From: Calonectria ilicicola
Lineage: Eukaryota > Ascomycota > Sordariomycetes > Hypocreales > Nectriaceae
Direction: 5' to 3'
Assembly: GCA_020809705.1 (NCBI GenBank)
Contig: CP085829.1
Coordinates: 2,666,001 to 2,730,000 of the forward strand
DNA length: 64,000 nt
Part shown: positions 23,953 through 34,426 of the stretch, piece after piece
Numbering within the stretch: position 1 is the stretch's first letter
How the letters are laid out: the number at the start of each line of letters is the position of its first letter
Program-made: the position numbers and the translations under genes
Notes under the pieces: model-generated
The model's database searches: none
Told to the model about the DNA's origin: nothing
What the model saw: only the letters and a program-made list of their open reading frames with translations

Positions 23953-24214
23953 ATGGGCGCAGTCCTCTCCTGCGTACGAACCCCCTCACACTAACACTAA
24001 TGTGTGAATGCTGGCTGACCTGTCGCTTTAGATCACGGCTATGCTCCGAACTATTGGTGACGCCATCATGGCCGTCATCAGCGGTGTCGGTGGCATCCTC
24101 CAGGCACTCATCAGTGCCATTGTCCGCTTCTGCGGCATCCTCGTTAGCTGCTTGACATGTGGCTACTGCGGCGGCGGTCATCGTCACGGAAGGATGAGAA
24201 GGAGTAGAGTATAA
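23953..24214 (+). CDS. Small conserved fungal protein, putative N-myristoylated/palmitoylated microprotein (67 aa)
   Basis: Two exons (23953-23973, 24032-24214) joined over a 58-nt intron (GTACGA..CTGAC..TTTAG) give 67 residues. Exon 1 encodes exactly MGAVLSC, an N-myristoylation (G2, S6) plus palmitoylation (C7) signature. Exon 2 encodes a hydrophobic, Gly/Ala/Ile-rich segment (IMAVISGVGGILQALISAIV), a Cys cluster (CGILVSCLTCGYCGGG) and a basic tail ending RMRRSRV. I recall short proteins of this shape across ascomycete genomes, all uncharacterised. Membrane attachment through the acylated N terminus and amphipathic helix is inference. It sits 275 bp from the convergent RAD1 3' end. The gene is too short for ordinary gene finding, but the strong TATA box and frame-preserving intron support it. 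Confidence 0.8.
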
Positions 24215-24489
24215 ACGGGCTCCCCCTTTCTTCGATGAGAGATGAAAGACGAGGGGGAGAGCAGGGGGATAATGAATTACGGGCTCGATATGATGCATGG
24301 ATTTTGGCTGGTGCTTTGATTTCTTTACAATACGCTGGGATACCCAATGCTTCTGGTCTCACAGGACGCAAAAAAATACCCGTCATATTACGATAGTCTT
24401 TTGGTTGCAATAAACGGCTTCTTCAATATTGGCTTTTGTCATTTGGGGTATCACTGTCTGTCATTGTGCATCTCTCGTGGCTTTTGGTA

Positions 24490-27368
24490 CTAGTCGTCCT
24501 CCTCCATCACATTCCTGTTGAAGAAGCCATGTATTTGCCGCCCCGCCGCTTGTCCGACCAATGGCTGCAGCTCACTCACCGTCATGTTGGCCACCTCTCG
24601 AATATTCTCCGTTTCGAGCACCAAGTTCTTGATGTTCTGAGGTGTCACGCCCGGCACGATTGCGAGCATTTCCTGAGGCTCCTGGTTGAATGTCTGGTCC
24701 TCCGCTCTAGAATTCTTGTCAAGACCAGCGTTGACCGCCGCGATCGGATCTGGTTCCTCCTCTTGCGACTTGAGTGTTTCAAAAATCTCGGCTGTTTGAT
24801 AAGGAGAAGATGACCATATAATACGCAGCTTCGGAAAGGCCAGTGTCAAGAGTACCAGCTTGGATTGCAAGTCCGACGCCATGTTGCTCGGTGCGATACT
24901 ATTAGGGTGTCCCGACAGATCGGCGAAGGGCTCTAGCGTGAATGATTTGTTCTGATCGAATTCAATGAGCAACATGGGATTTTTGTAGTGCGCAAACATA
25001 GTTTCCGCCTGGCTGTACAGACGCCCATCTTTGAATGAGGAGATTAAATCGCTGATCGATTTTCGTTCCACGCAGATGTTGGGTGACAAGATGTAATCGC
25101 CGACAGTGAGCATACACGGTACAATGACCATTGATCGACCATGGAGGAGTGAGGGCAGCGACGAACGAAACTCTCGTACATCAACTACAACGCGTGGTGG
25201 TTGAGCAGTTGCGGCTAATCTACCACCGCCAGCGATACGGGTGTTGACAGTTCGAAGGAATGCCTCCTCCGCGTCCTCGGTGCTGGGCTCGGCTGTCATA
25301 ACCAGAGACATGCTTGCTCTTTCTTTGATGACCTTTGTGAATGCGTCCTTCTCTCGTCTGACGCTTGACAGGTACCGCTGCTCTTCGACAGAACCACCGT
25401 AGTACATGAAGTAGACCCTGACATTTCTGTCGTTGTGTGAAGACCGATACACCTCGACTCGCCGGATGAAGGCTGCATCAGGCTCGTACATGATGATGTA
25501 TCGTGGCTTAACTTCCTCCAACACGTGTTCGTCTTGGTCGCCATCGTATGCATGAACTACGATGAGATCCTGCATGTCGTATACCTGAAAGTAATCTTCC
25601 ATATTGTCTAATGGATCTGCCACAACTTCTTCCTTCTGTTGTGCCTCTTCCTCTGTAATTTGGATTTCAGCCATGAGATCGGCCACTTCAGTCGGCTTTT
25701 CAATATACTGCATGATGCTTCCGTTTTCTGCGCGGCCTTGTACTGCGCCAACATTGCCTCCACCCCTCATCCGTCGCCTTTTGTTGGCCGGTGCCTTGCT
25801 GCCTCTACTTCCGCCGTGTCCAGGTCGCGTGTCTGTCGCGCCATTGAGAGCCCTTTGATTTTCTGTAAAAAGAGTCGCACTGATTTGAGCAAACTGCCGC
25901 TTCCATTTAAGATAGTTCCGCAGTTTTCTTCGCATCATGAATGCAGCAGTTGGTTTATGCTCGTCTTTCTCTTCGTCACTATCTTCCTTCTTCTCTATTT
26001 TAGGCTTGATGTGCATCGTCTGCAGGTAATCCCGAATTTGCCTGCATGTGTCGGTGTTGGAGCACATGATCATAATAGAGCCGTTCGAGTCATCTCTGGC
26101 CGGGGGCTCGAAGTAAAGGTCTCTCTCGATCTCGTCAAGGATTTCGGCGAGCATAGCCCACTTGGGCAGCTCTTCAAGGACAGGCCGCAACGAATCAATG
26201 TTTCCATCTCGTTCTCGGGCTGCCGTCTTCGCGCTCACTGCGTATACTCGCCGACGGGCGGTGTCAAAGATTGTCTGCGCAGCATCCAGAAACAGCCATG
26301 GGGATTGGTTTTGCCGCGTCGATCCTGGAGGAGGGGAGTGAGCGGCATGAATGGTATCGAGATGTTGGAGGAAAGAGACGGCGTCGTAAGTCAAAATGGA
26401 GTTGAGCATAGTTCTCAAAACCGTGAGATCATTGACAATCTGCTTGGTTTTCCAGCTGACGCGATGCCAGTTGGGATCTAACTGTCGCCGAACCATGACG
26501 TCAAAGTTCTTTAGCAGGGCACTATCGAGATTCCAGTCCTCCATCTCAAGACCAGTGTTGCCTTTCTTTAGCTCGTGTATACTGACTTCGACACACTCCA
26601 TGATGGCCGTTTGAATATCTCTCATTGAGTCTGTCATCGGGATCTCAAGCTCAATGACTTCAGCCTTCTTTTTGCCTTCCAGAGACTGCGCAACGGTGAC
26701 GTGAAACCTTGGCCATAATGACGCCTTTCTTAAAAAGAGGTTCCGCATCATAGTTGCTAGCGGCGAGAAGCCGGTTGCAAAAGGGTCTGGGTTGTCGGAG
26801 AAGGCCTTGAGAAAACCGACTTTGTTCTTTTGTCGGTAGACTCGCAAAATGAATGCTTCGAGGGAGGTGGCGATAACGCGATCGGCGTGAAGAAGCACCA
26901 TGCCCGTGATTGTATCTGGGTCGAGTAGACCGGTGAGGAGATCGACGACCAGGATGCGCGAAGTTATACTGAATGTGCCGCCGCCTGCATACATCTTCTC
27001 TCTGGCGCCGACTGTCTGTAGGTCAGTATTGACCATCGTGAGCCCGCGCGCCTTGGGAGACATGCTGATGGCAGCATGCTCGGCCAATGCTTCTCCGATC
27101 CAGCCATTTTCTCGATCTTCGGCTCCGACTATAACGATGAGGTTGTTTCCGGCCGCATCGTAGGAATGGAGGAGGTTGGTGACGAGGCGCATCAGCCCGA
27201 GGCCGCGGGCAAGGACGACGAGCTCATCTTCTGCTCGGAGCTCTTGGAACAGGCTTTGCTGATATTCCTGACGGATGTTAGCCAGCAGCTTAGATTTTTT
27301 AAATATCAAGTTACACATACCAGAGGCAGTGATAGCTTCACCGGTTGAGGTGCGCTGGTTGCCGACAT
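24490..27368 (-). CDS. RAD1: XPF/Rad1 structure-specific DNA endonuclease subunit
   Basis: Two exons on the minus strand (27321-27368, 24490-27267; 53-nt intron GTATGT..CTAAC..CAG) give 941 residues. Exon 1 encodes MSATSAPQPVKLSLPL, which joins in frame to EYQQSLFQELR; a longer unspliced frame starting at 27,423 exists but loses the conserved N terminus. The protein has the degenerate SF2-helicase half (about 20-480), a linker with a basic RRRMRGG segment, the ERCC4 nuclease domain with VERKSISD (749-756) as the GDxnERKx3D catalytic motif, and a C-terminal tandem HhH region (about 870-935) that pairs with Rad10/ERCC1. In the family it cuts 5' of lesions in nucleotide excision repair and trims flaps in recombination. 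All catalytic residues are intact. Confidence 0.97.
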
Positions 27369-28409
27369 ATGGGGCACCGGAGTGCTGTTGGCGGATTGAA
27401 GGGGATGAAATGTTGAAGTCCAAGGCGACCGTGAATTGCTCAGAGCTGAGGTTATGGCGCTAGCCTTGCTGTAAACATGGTAAGCTATGGCGGGGTTGAC
27501 GCTAAGACACCCCTCCCAGTTCCGAATGCCGAATCCAAACTGCCTATGACTTCCTCTCTTTTAGCAGCATTGGACTCAACCGCTTGAATATATCAATCTG
27601 ATAGTAAAACGGAGGGAATAAATAAATAATAAGTTCCAAATATAAATCACTTACTTGCTTTATTGATTTATAATTTAGCCTGAGGGGGTACAATATTTCA
27701 GGGATTGTACTGAATGATGAGAACAGTCTTAGTGATCTGCAGTAAGTTGTAATAAAATGATGATTCAAATCACCGTTTCCAGCAAACCAAAACGGCACAA
27801 GAAAAGTGATCAAATAAATAAATAAAAACTAAATTATTTATTATAATAGGCTTCTGTTGGCGTGCTCTCTACTCGTCGTAGATTTTTGGCTCATAACTGG
27901 AACTGAACAAGCGATTGAGTTTGGGGGTTGGCACATGGTGTCTGTCATGGCAGAACACGGCTTCAAGGCAAGACAAGCTGACCTCAGTGATGTTATTCTA
28001 GGCAACGCTCCGCAACCAGAAAAATTCCAGCGAGTTAACTCAGGCCTCCCTAAATCTTGATGTTGAGAGGTGTGTTTCATCTCCAGAACGTCTGGTCATT
28101 TGTTTTTTATTTATTCATTTATTTTTTATAAATAGCGGGGCATCGCCAGTTCTCTGCAACACGCGTCCAAACCCGGAATCGGGCATATTTCTCCCCGGCA
28201 CATCAGCACAGCTGAAGCCCGTCTCTCCCGGCATCCAACCCGCCCGACGCCGTACATATCCAAGACCAAAAAAACCCACCGCTTTCCGAGCTCTTCGTGG
28301 CTCCCCTCCGGCAATTGTGGGGCGATAGGGAACCGCAGCTCTCGGGGCATCGCCGGCGGACCTCTATTGGGACTGGCGCCCCTGTGCCGGCCCAGAACCG
28401 CACATCAAC
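27369..28409. promoter_or_regulatory. Divergent region RAD1 / NT-C2 gene with AT-rich inverted segments
   Basis: The starts are about 1.04 kb apart. Two AT-rich blocks built of AAATAAAT-type motifs lie at 27,810-27,850 (A-rich) and 28,098-28,134 (T-rich) in opposite orientation, flanking about 250 bp of ordinary-composition sequence; another AT-rich block lies at 27,595-27,690. No supported coding frame. Promoter function is presumed from position. Confidence 0.45.
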
Positions 28410-30231
28410 ATGTCCTCTTTGAGTAAGCCACCTCCACTGACGCCCGTCAAGCGACGGCACGAGTCATTTCCTTGGTTTCTCCTTCCTTCTTTTTTTCCTA
28501 GTTTCACATGTCATTTTTCTCTGCCATCTTCTCCGGTCCTCAGCCTTGTCGGTGAAACGACCAGGATGCGATGCACTTGCCTGCGGGTCAAGTCTTGATT
28601 GTAACCATCCTCAAGGTTTGAGCAAGCTTGAGCACAGCCATCATCAGATAGTGCAGTCGGGCCCCGGCTCCTCCGGACCCCCGACGTTAACTTACACTCT
28701 TCCTCGACCTGTAGAACTGGAATGCAGATAACTAACATGGAGTTTCTGAAACCACAAGTTGGCAAGGCTCGCAAGGTAATCAAGCCTATTGATTCGTGAC
28801 CCCACAGATTATCGTTTTCCGCTAACATGACATCATCAGCCGAAATTTGAGCTTCATCTCAAGGTATGCTGCCTCCTCATCTTCGCCCATTGTTGAGACT
28901 CTCGTCGATGAGCCATCACCAAGATTCATCTCCCCATGGCTTTTTTACACCATCTCATCTCAGAACCATCTACTAACTCTGGCAGGTCTACGATCTGAAT
29001 AATGTTCCTCTCGTGAATGGCAGCTCCTTTATCAAATGGCACCTCACCGGCTCGATGCACGCGGAGCATCGTGGGCGCACCTCCAAGAGTCCCATCGCCA
29101 ACCACCGCGTCGACTATAGCTTTGTCACCCTTGTGCCGTCTATCCGCATCTCTATTGATCGTAACAATAACCTGGTCGAGTGTCCATTTGAACTTGAGAT
29201 TGTTCAGGAGTTTGCCGCCACAGAGAAGATGACACTTGGCTTCGTCCGCCTCAACCTCAGCGAGTATGTCGAAGAGAGCGAAACGTTCACCAAAGACGTC
29301 ACTTCTCCAGGACGCAAGCGGAGTAACAGTGCTGTTGGACCTCATTCAGATGCCGCCCGCTTTAGCCGTGACTCCGATGTCGTAGAAGATGGTATCGTTA
29401 GGAGATACCTCTTGCAGGACAGCAAAGTCAACAGCACCCTCAAGATTGGCATTCTCATGGTTCAGGTGGATGGCGAGCGTAGTTACATCGCCCCAGCCTT
29501 AAAGACCGCGCCGGTTTTTGGTGGCATTGGTGGCATCATGGGAGAGTCGATCGAAGACGACGCTGGCCGTAAGTTTCTCTCCCTTTGTTTAACCATTGGC
29601 TTTTAACTTACACCTTCTACCCACAGCCGTCCCTAGCATTTCTAAGCCTCGAGATGCTGCTGATCTCCAGGACCTATATCGCCGCACGCTCGCAGCCTCA
29701 TGGTCCCGCCAGCCTAACGAGCTCCCTGCCGACGAGTGCATCGAAGACATTTTCAACGGTGGCAACGGTTGGAAAACCAAGATGGGGCCTCCCGCGCCGG
29801 ACACGGACGAGGAGGATGAGGATGCTGACGTGGATGGAGACGAGTTCCGGGACGGCACGCACCGGCATCGCAGCAACATTCGCCGCAACAACTCTCACAC
29901 TCTCCTCCAAAACAGTCATCTCCTACCAAGCAACCCATCCTTAACCCAGCTCTCGGCGGGACGTCTTCACCGGCGAACTCCCAGCAACTCGAGTGACAAG
30001 AGCGTCTCCACCGTCACCGTCACGCCCCATGGTCACCACTCACGTAAAAATGTCCGCATCCACGAACTCGATCACTCCCGCAGCCTGGCCAGCCTGACGT
30101 CTTCGATGACTCTGGACAGCGATGCTCTTCGCGAAGCGGGCATGAAGCGCTCACGTGAGGTCCCTGAGTCTGACATTCGCAACGATCTTGTAGCATGGAA
30201 GTTACCGGGTAGTGTGGGATTAGACGTATAA
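28410..30231 (+). CDS. NT-C2 domain protein (EEIG1/EHBP1 N-terminal C2 type)
   Basis: Five exons (28410-28422, 28759-28775, 28840-28863, 28986-29568, 29627-30231) give 413 residues beginning MSSLIGKARKPKFELHLK. After this comes an NT-C2 domain (about 10-185) with VYDLNNVPLVNGSSFIKWHL, KSPIANHRVDYSF and the segment LGFVRLNLSEYVEE. The C-terminal half is Ser/Asp/His-rich and disordered. NT-C2 domains link membranes to cytoskeleton or endocytic factors in other eukaryotes; the fungal role is undefined. Exons 1-3 are tiny (13, 17, 24 nt) and introns 336, 64 and 122 nt; exon 1 is inferred from the CAACATG context, a GTAAGC donor and an ACTAAC branch before ACAAG. An alternative start at 28,722 or 28,737 in frame with exon 2 would avoid the long intron. 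Confidence 0.85.
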
Positions 30232-30623
30232 GCTCAAAATAGAGGGCATCGGCGTCACATGAGAACTTGATTTTTTTTTGGGAGGCATCATTCCTATGCT
30301 TGCAGCATCGCAATGATGAGATTCCAAGTCTTCATCATGTACATAGCAAAAGGAAAATCGTTTCGAAGCAGATTTGACATGACAAGGGCATATTTTATCC
30401 CTCTCTTTAATCGTTTTACTATTGCAATTCTATCATTCAATTCGTCCCGGGCGTCCCTATCTGTCTGGAACTCCCTTCTATTGTTCCCTCTAGAAACCCT
30501 GCTCAAAGACCTGTGACTTTTTGTGCCTCCGCCCTTCTATATTCACGACGCAGAAGCTAACCTTTGTTCCTTTCCTTCCGGACCCAAGCAGTTTTCAACT
30601 CTCATCCTTAACCCATCAAATAT

Positions 30624-32566
30624 TTACTGGCCCTTGAGGGTGCCTCGCACGCCACCCTTGCCACCAACTTCCCGAGCGGTGACGGTAACGCCCAGGTCAG
30701 CCAGAACATTAATCGTAACCTCAACCTTGCCCTCAGCCTTGACGCCCTTGATGGAGGCCTCGGCCAGGGTGTTGCCAATCTTCCAGATCTTCTCACGCTT
30801 CTCCTCGTCCTCATCCTCGTCAGAGTCAAGGTCGGAGTCGTCCTCGTCATCCTCCTCCTTGGCGGGCTTCTCCTTGGGCTCAGGCTTGGTCACCTTGATG
30901 TGGGTACCACCCTCGACGACCTTAATGAGGACGTCACCACCCTCCTTGGGAGCGGGAATGTGGACGGTGCGGCGGGCAGGGACGGCAGTCTCGGTAGGCA
31001 TGATGGGGGTGAAGGTCTCCTCACCGTCAATGCCAATGGTGATAACACCAACGGCATTGGAGATGTGCTTGACGGTGGTGACAGCGGGGTGGGTAGACTG
31101 CTCAATGTCGGCAGCCTCGTACTCCTGGATCAGAGAGGCCTGGAGAGCGGCACCACGGGCCAGGAGCTCGGAGGGGTTGATAGCACTGGTGCTGGTGGCA
31201 GGAGCCAGAATAGTGGTGGATTCGGGGAAGATGCCGCGCAGGTTGTTGGCAATGCGAGGGGTGTGAGAAGTACCACCAGACAGGATGACCTCGTCAATGT
31301 CAAGGACATCAAGTCCAGCCTTCTTAACAACGCTCTCAATCAGTCGGTTGAAACCCTCAAACACCTTGCGGCCAACCATCTCGTATCGTATCCTGTTGAT
31401 GGTCAGGGAGAAGTCGAAGCCATCAGCCAGACTCTCGACGCTGAACTGGGCGTTGGTACCAATGCTGAGGGATCGCTTGGCGGCCTCGGACTCGAGGCGG
31501 AGCTTGGCCAAGCTTCGGGCGTTCTCGCGGGGGTCGACGCTGTGCTTCTTCTGGAACTCCTTGGCAACAAACTCCATAAGGGCCTGGTCGAGGTGAACAC
31601 CGGCGAACTCGTAGTCGTGGGCAGTGGCGAGGATGGTGTACATGCCGCCGCGGGAAGCGACAACAGCAACATCTGAACGAGTACCACCGAGGTCAGCAAC
31701 AACAATGATCTTGTCAGTGATGATGGCCTCAGGGCGAGCATCGTAGGCTAGGATAGCGGCGACGGGGTCGGAAACCAGCTGAAGAATCTCAAGGTCGGCA
31801 TCGCTGGCAGCCTTGATCAGGGCCTCACGCTGCTTCTCAGAGAAGTTTGTGGGGACGGTAATGACAGCAGAAGTAACCTTCTTGCCCAGGTAGTCGGAGG
31901 CAGAACCAACGAGGCGGCGCAGGTATCGGGTGGCAGTCTCGGAGACAGTGACGTTGGAAGCGTCCGCATCAGCCTTGTCCTTGACGGAGAAAGAGACGGC
32001 ACCGTCAACTTCCTGGGGGTGAGCAGAGGCGTGGCTGTGGGTAGGGTCAATGGACTTGAATCTGCACGCACTCAATTAGCATGGGTGTAGTTGTGTGGAG
32101 GGGTAGTGTATGTGGGCATGGCGTACTCTTGACCAAGGAAGTCACGGAAGTTGGCGATAGTGTTGGTGGGGTTTCGGACGAGGAAAGCCTTGGCCTGGCC
32201 GCCGTAGTACTCGTCGCCGTCGACGTAGGAGAGGACAGTAGGGATTTGACGGTCTGGTTGCGTAAACGAGTTAGTATATGGAGTTTTTTTTTTTTTTTTT
32301 TGCATATTATGTACGAATTTTCGAGCAAGTATTGCGCCAGCTGTCGGCGCCCAAGGCGTAGAACAGCGAAATGCAATACATTAAAAAAACAAAAGAAAAA
32401 TAAACAGCATAAAAATAGAAGACTAACCGCCGTCCTCGTTGGCAATGACCTCAGCCTTGTCGTCGACAGTGTAGGCGATGGAGCTGTTGGTGTTGCCAAA
32501 GGTGATACCAATAGCAACTCGGTTGCCGGGCTCGGGGCCCGGTTTGGCGCCGGCGTTGTCACTCAT
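30624..32566 (-). CDS. SSZ1: Ribosome-associated Hsp70-like chaperone Ssz1
   Basis: Three exons on the minus strand (32428-32566, 32127-32253, 30624-32061) give 567 residues. The N-terminal ATPase-like domain carries VAIGITFGNTNSSIAYT, IITDKIIVVADLGGTRSDVAV and VILSGGTSHTPRI, the Hsp70 phosphate and adenosine motifs in the variant form of Ssz1 (GGTSHTPR rather than GGSTRxP). The C-terminal substrate domain is short, with an acidic stretch (EEDDEDDSDLDSDEDEDEE). In the family Ssz1 pairs with zuotin (RAC) at the ribosome exit tunnel and stimulates Ssb-type Hsp70s on nascent chains in the cytosol. Introns are 65 and 174 nt; the second holds an A/T homopolymer. It is divergent from RRP40 and convergent with the NT-C2 gene. 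Confidence 0.95.
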
Positions 32567-32966
32567 GGGGCCGGATTTGAACGAGAATTGAATTACTGCG
32601 GGAGGAAAAGGGAGGATATGCCCGGGATCCCTATGTGGTGCTTGAAGCAGTCGACGAGAGAGGAGGAGAGGGAGAAGACGGAGGGGGGGGAAGTTTTGGA
32701 CGAGGTGGTAGTGCAGTAGTGGGGTAATTTTTTTGCTAGAGGCCCAAAAATTTGGCAGAAATTCTGAAGTGGTAATCGCTAATCGCCCACATTTTTTTGG
32801 GCTGGGTGCTTGGAGGTCGTGGGCATGGCCAAAAGGTACGTACCTTGTGTGCCCCACCACCCTATGGCTGCTTGGTTCTTCATGGGTTTTCCAGTCCAGC
32901 GTCAGCCTCGTTGGAGGACGAAGAGGCTGTCGCGCATCCATGACACGCAGCAACCAATCCACCATC
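32567..32966. promoter_or_regulatory. Divergent promoter SSZ1/RRP40
   Basis: The start codons are 400 bp apart on opposite strands. The region contains AAAAATTT (32,746-32,753), which matches the core of the yeast RRPE ribosome-biogenesis element, and a repeated AATCGC pentamer-type motif (near 32,776-32,787). Whether RRPE works in this lineage is unknown. No TATA box is obvious on either side. Confidence 0.5.
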
Positions 32967-33761
32967 ATGGCATCCGACGCAGTGTTCGTGCTCCCGGGCG
33001 ACAAGGTCGACCCGTCCCTCATCCCATCACACCCCAAGAAGCCCCTGCGGCTCGGTCCCGGCCTGCGCCATGTGCCGCCAAACGACCTCGTTCCCACGCT
33101 TGCCGGCCAGCTCATCACGGATCGTCACAAGAATGCCATTCGAGTCGAAAACTCTGGCGGACGGGTAAGCGCAATCGCAAACCACTCCCTAAGACATAGC
33201 CGCTGACGCCCTCATCCTTAGTACCAACCTCGAGCCGGCGAACTCGTCATTGGAACCGTCCACCACTCGGCCGCCGAGGTCTACTACGTGAACCTCTCCG
33301 ACTACACCACACCCGCCCTGCTCCCTCAGCTCTCCTTTGAGGGCGCCACGAAGAAGACTCGCCCCGTCCTGGCCTCGGGTGCCCTCGTCTATGCCCGGGT
33401 CACCCTCGCCAACAAGCACATGGACCCGGAGCTTGAGTGTGTCTCATCATCGACAGGAAAATCTGAAGGGCTTGGTCCCCTTGCCGGCGGCATGCTCTTC
33501 AACATCTCCCTCGGCATGGCTCGCCGCCTCATGATGCCCAAGAGTGTCCTCGAGGGTAAAATCGTCGTGCTCGAGGAGCTTGGCAACGCGGGTCTGCAGT
33601 TCGAGACGGCTACAGGCAGGAACGGCAAGTTTTGGGTTGACAGCGAGAATATCAAGACCATCATTGCTGTTGGTCGCGCAGTTCAGGAGACAGATGAGAA
33701 GAGATTAGATGCGGAGGGCCAGAAGAAGTTCGTGAGGAAACTCCTCAAAGAGCTGAGCTAG
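32967..33761 (+). CDS. RRP40: Exosome RNA-binding cap subunit Rrp40
   Basis: Two exons (32967-33164, 33222-33761; 57-nt intron GTAAGC..TTAG) give 245 residues, the family size. The protein starts MASDAVFVLPGDKVDPS and has the N-terminal beta domain (LRLGPGLRHVPP), an S1-like domain (about 70-150, GELVIGTVHHSAAEVYYVNL) and a KH domain with GRNGKFW, the GxNG signature shared by Rrp4 and Rrp40. In the family it forms part of the three-subunit cap that feeds RNA into the exosome core, in both nucleus and cytoplasm. The frame stays open upstream, but the ATG at 32,967 gives the canonical N terminus. Confidence is high. Confidence 0.95.
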
Positions 33762-34426
33762 AGAGAAGAACAAGACACAGACGAGCAAAATTTCACGAGG
33801 ACAAAAACAAGCGAAGATTATGGAATCACAAGACAAAAGGGAAAATATGGTGCTTGGAGTCGCATACAAAAGTATGCATTCGTCCAAATCGCTCAGTTAT
33901 ACACGGTTACTTAAAAAATAAGATACCCCGAAATTTGAATGCGCCGAGTTCATCTCGGCAGACGAACTGTTCCCTTCCTTGATCCCAAACGCCATATGGT
34001 TCTTCCATCTCGTGATGGAATTTTTATTTCCTTATTCCTGTCCCTTCTTTGCCAACCAGAGCTATGCCCGAATGAGAGAATAAATAATACGCGCTTCCAG
34101 AATAAAATAAAGCCAGGACATGATGTCCGTGGCGACGGCGACAACACTCTAATATCCGCGGCCTTTATTATGGCACGAAGCTAGGTGTTTGAGTCTGCCG
34201 CGTTGCGAAACTCTTGACCAAGAAAATAATCCCTTGCCCGTAATGACCGAACGCCAGCTTCTCCGCGCCTTCTCTTCATGCATTTCGCTAATCCGAGAGC
34301 TGTCTATTAGAACAGTTTTTCAAAGGACGGTCAAGTCCGGGAGCACTATATGCGCCCACTTCTCAACACGCCCGAAGGGTGGCCAAGTCCTCACAATGAT
34401 TACACGATTGATACCATCTGCATTTG

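Noticed and set aside
25639..26481. 280-codon plus-strand open frame
   Set aside because: It lies wholly antisense to the conserved RAD1 coding sequence and has no family resemblance.
30900..31676. 258-codon plus-strand open frame
   Set aside because: Antisense shadow of SSZ1, produced by codon bias of the real gene.
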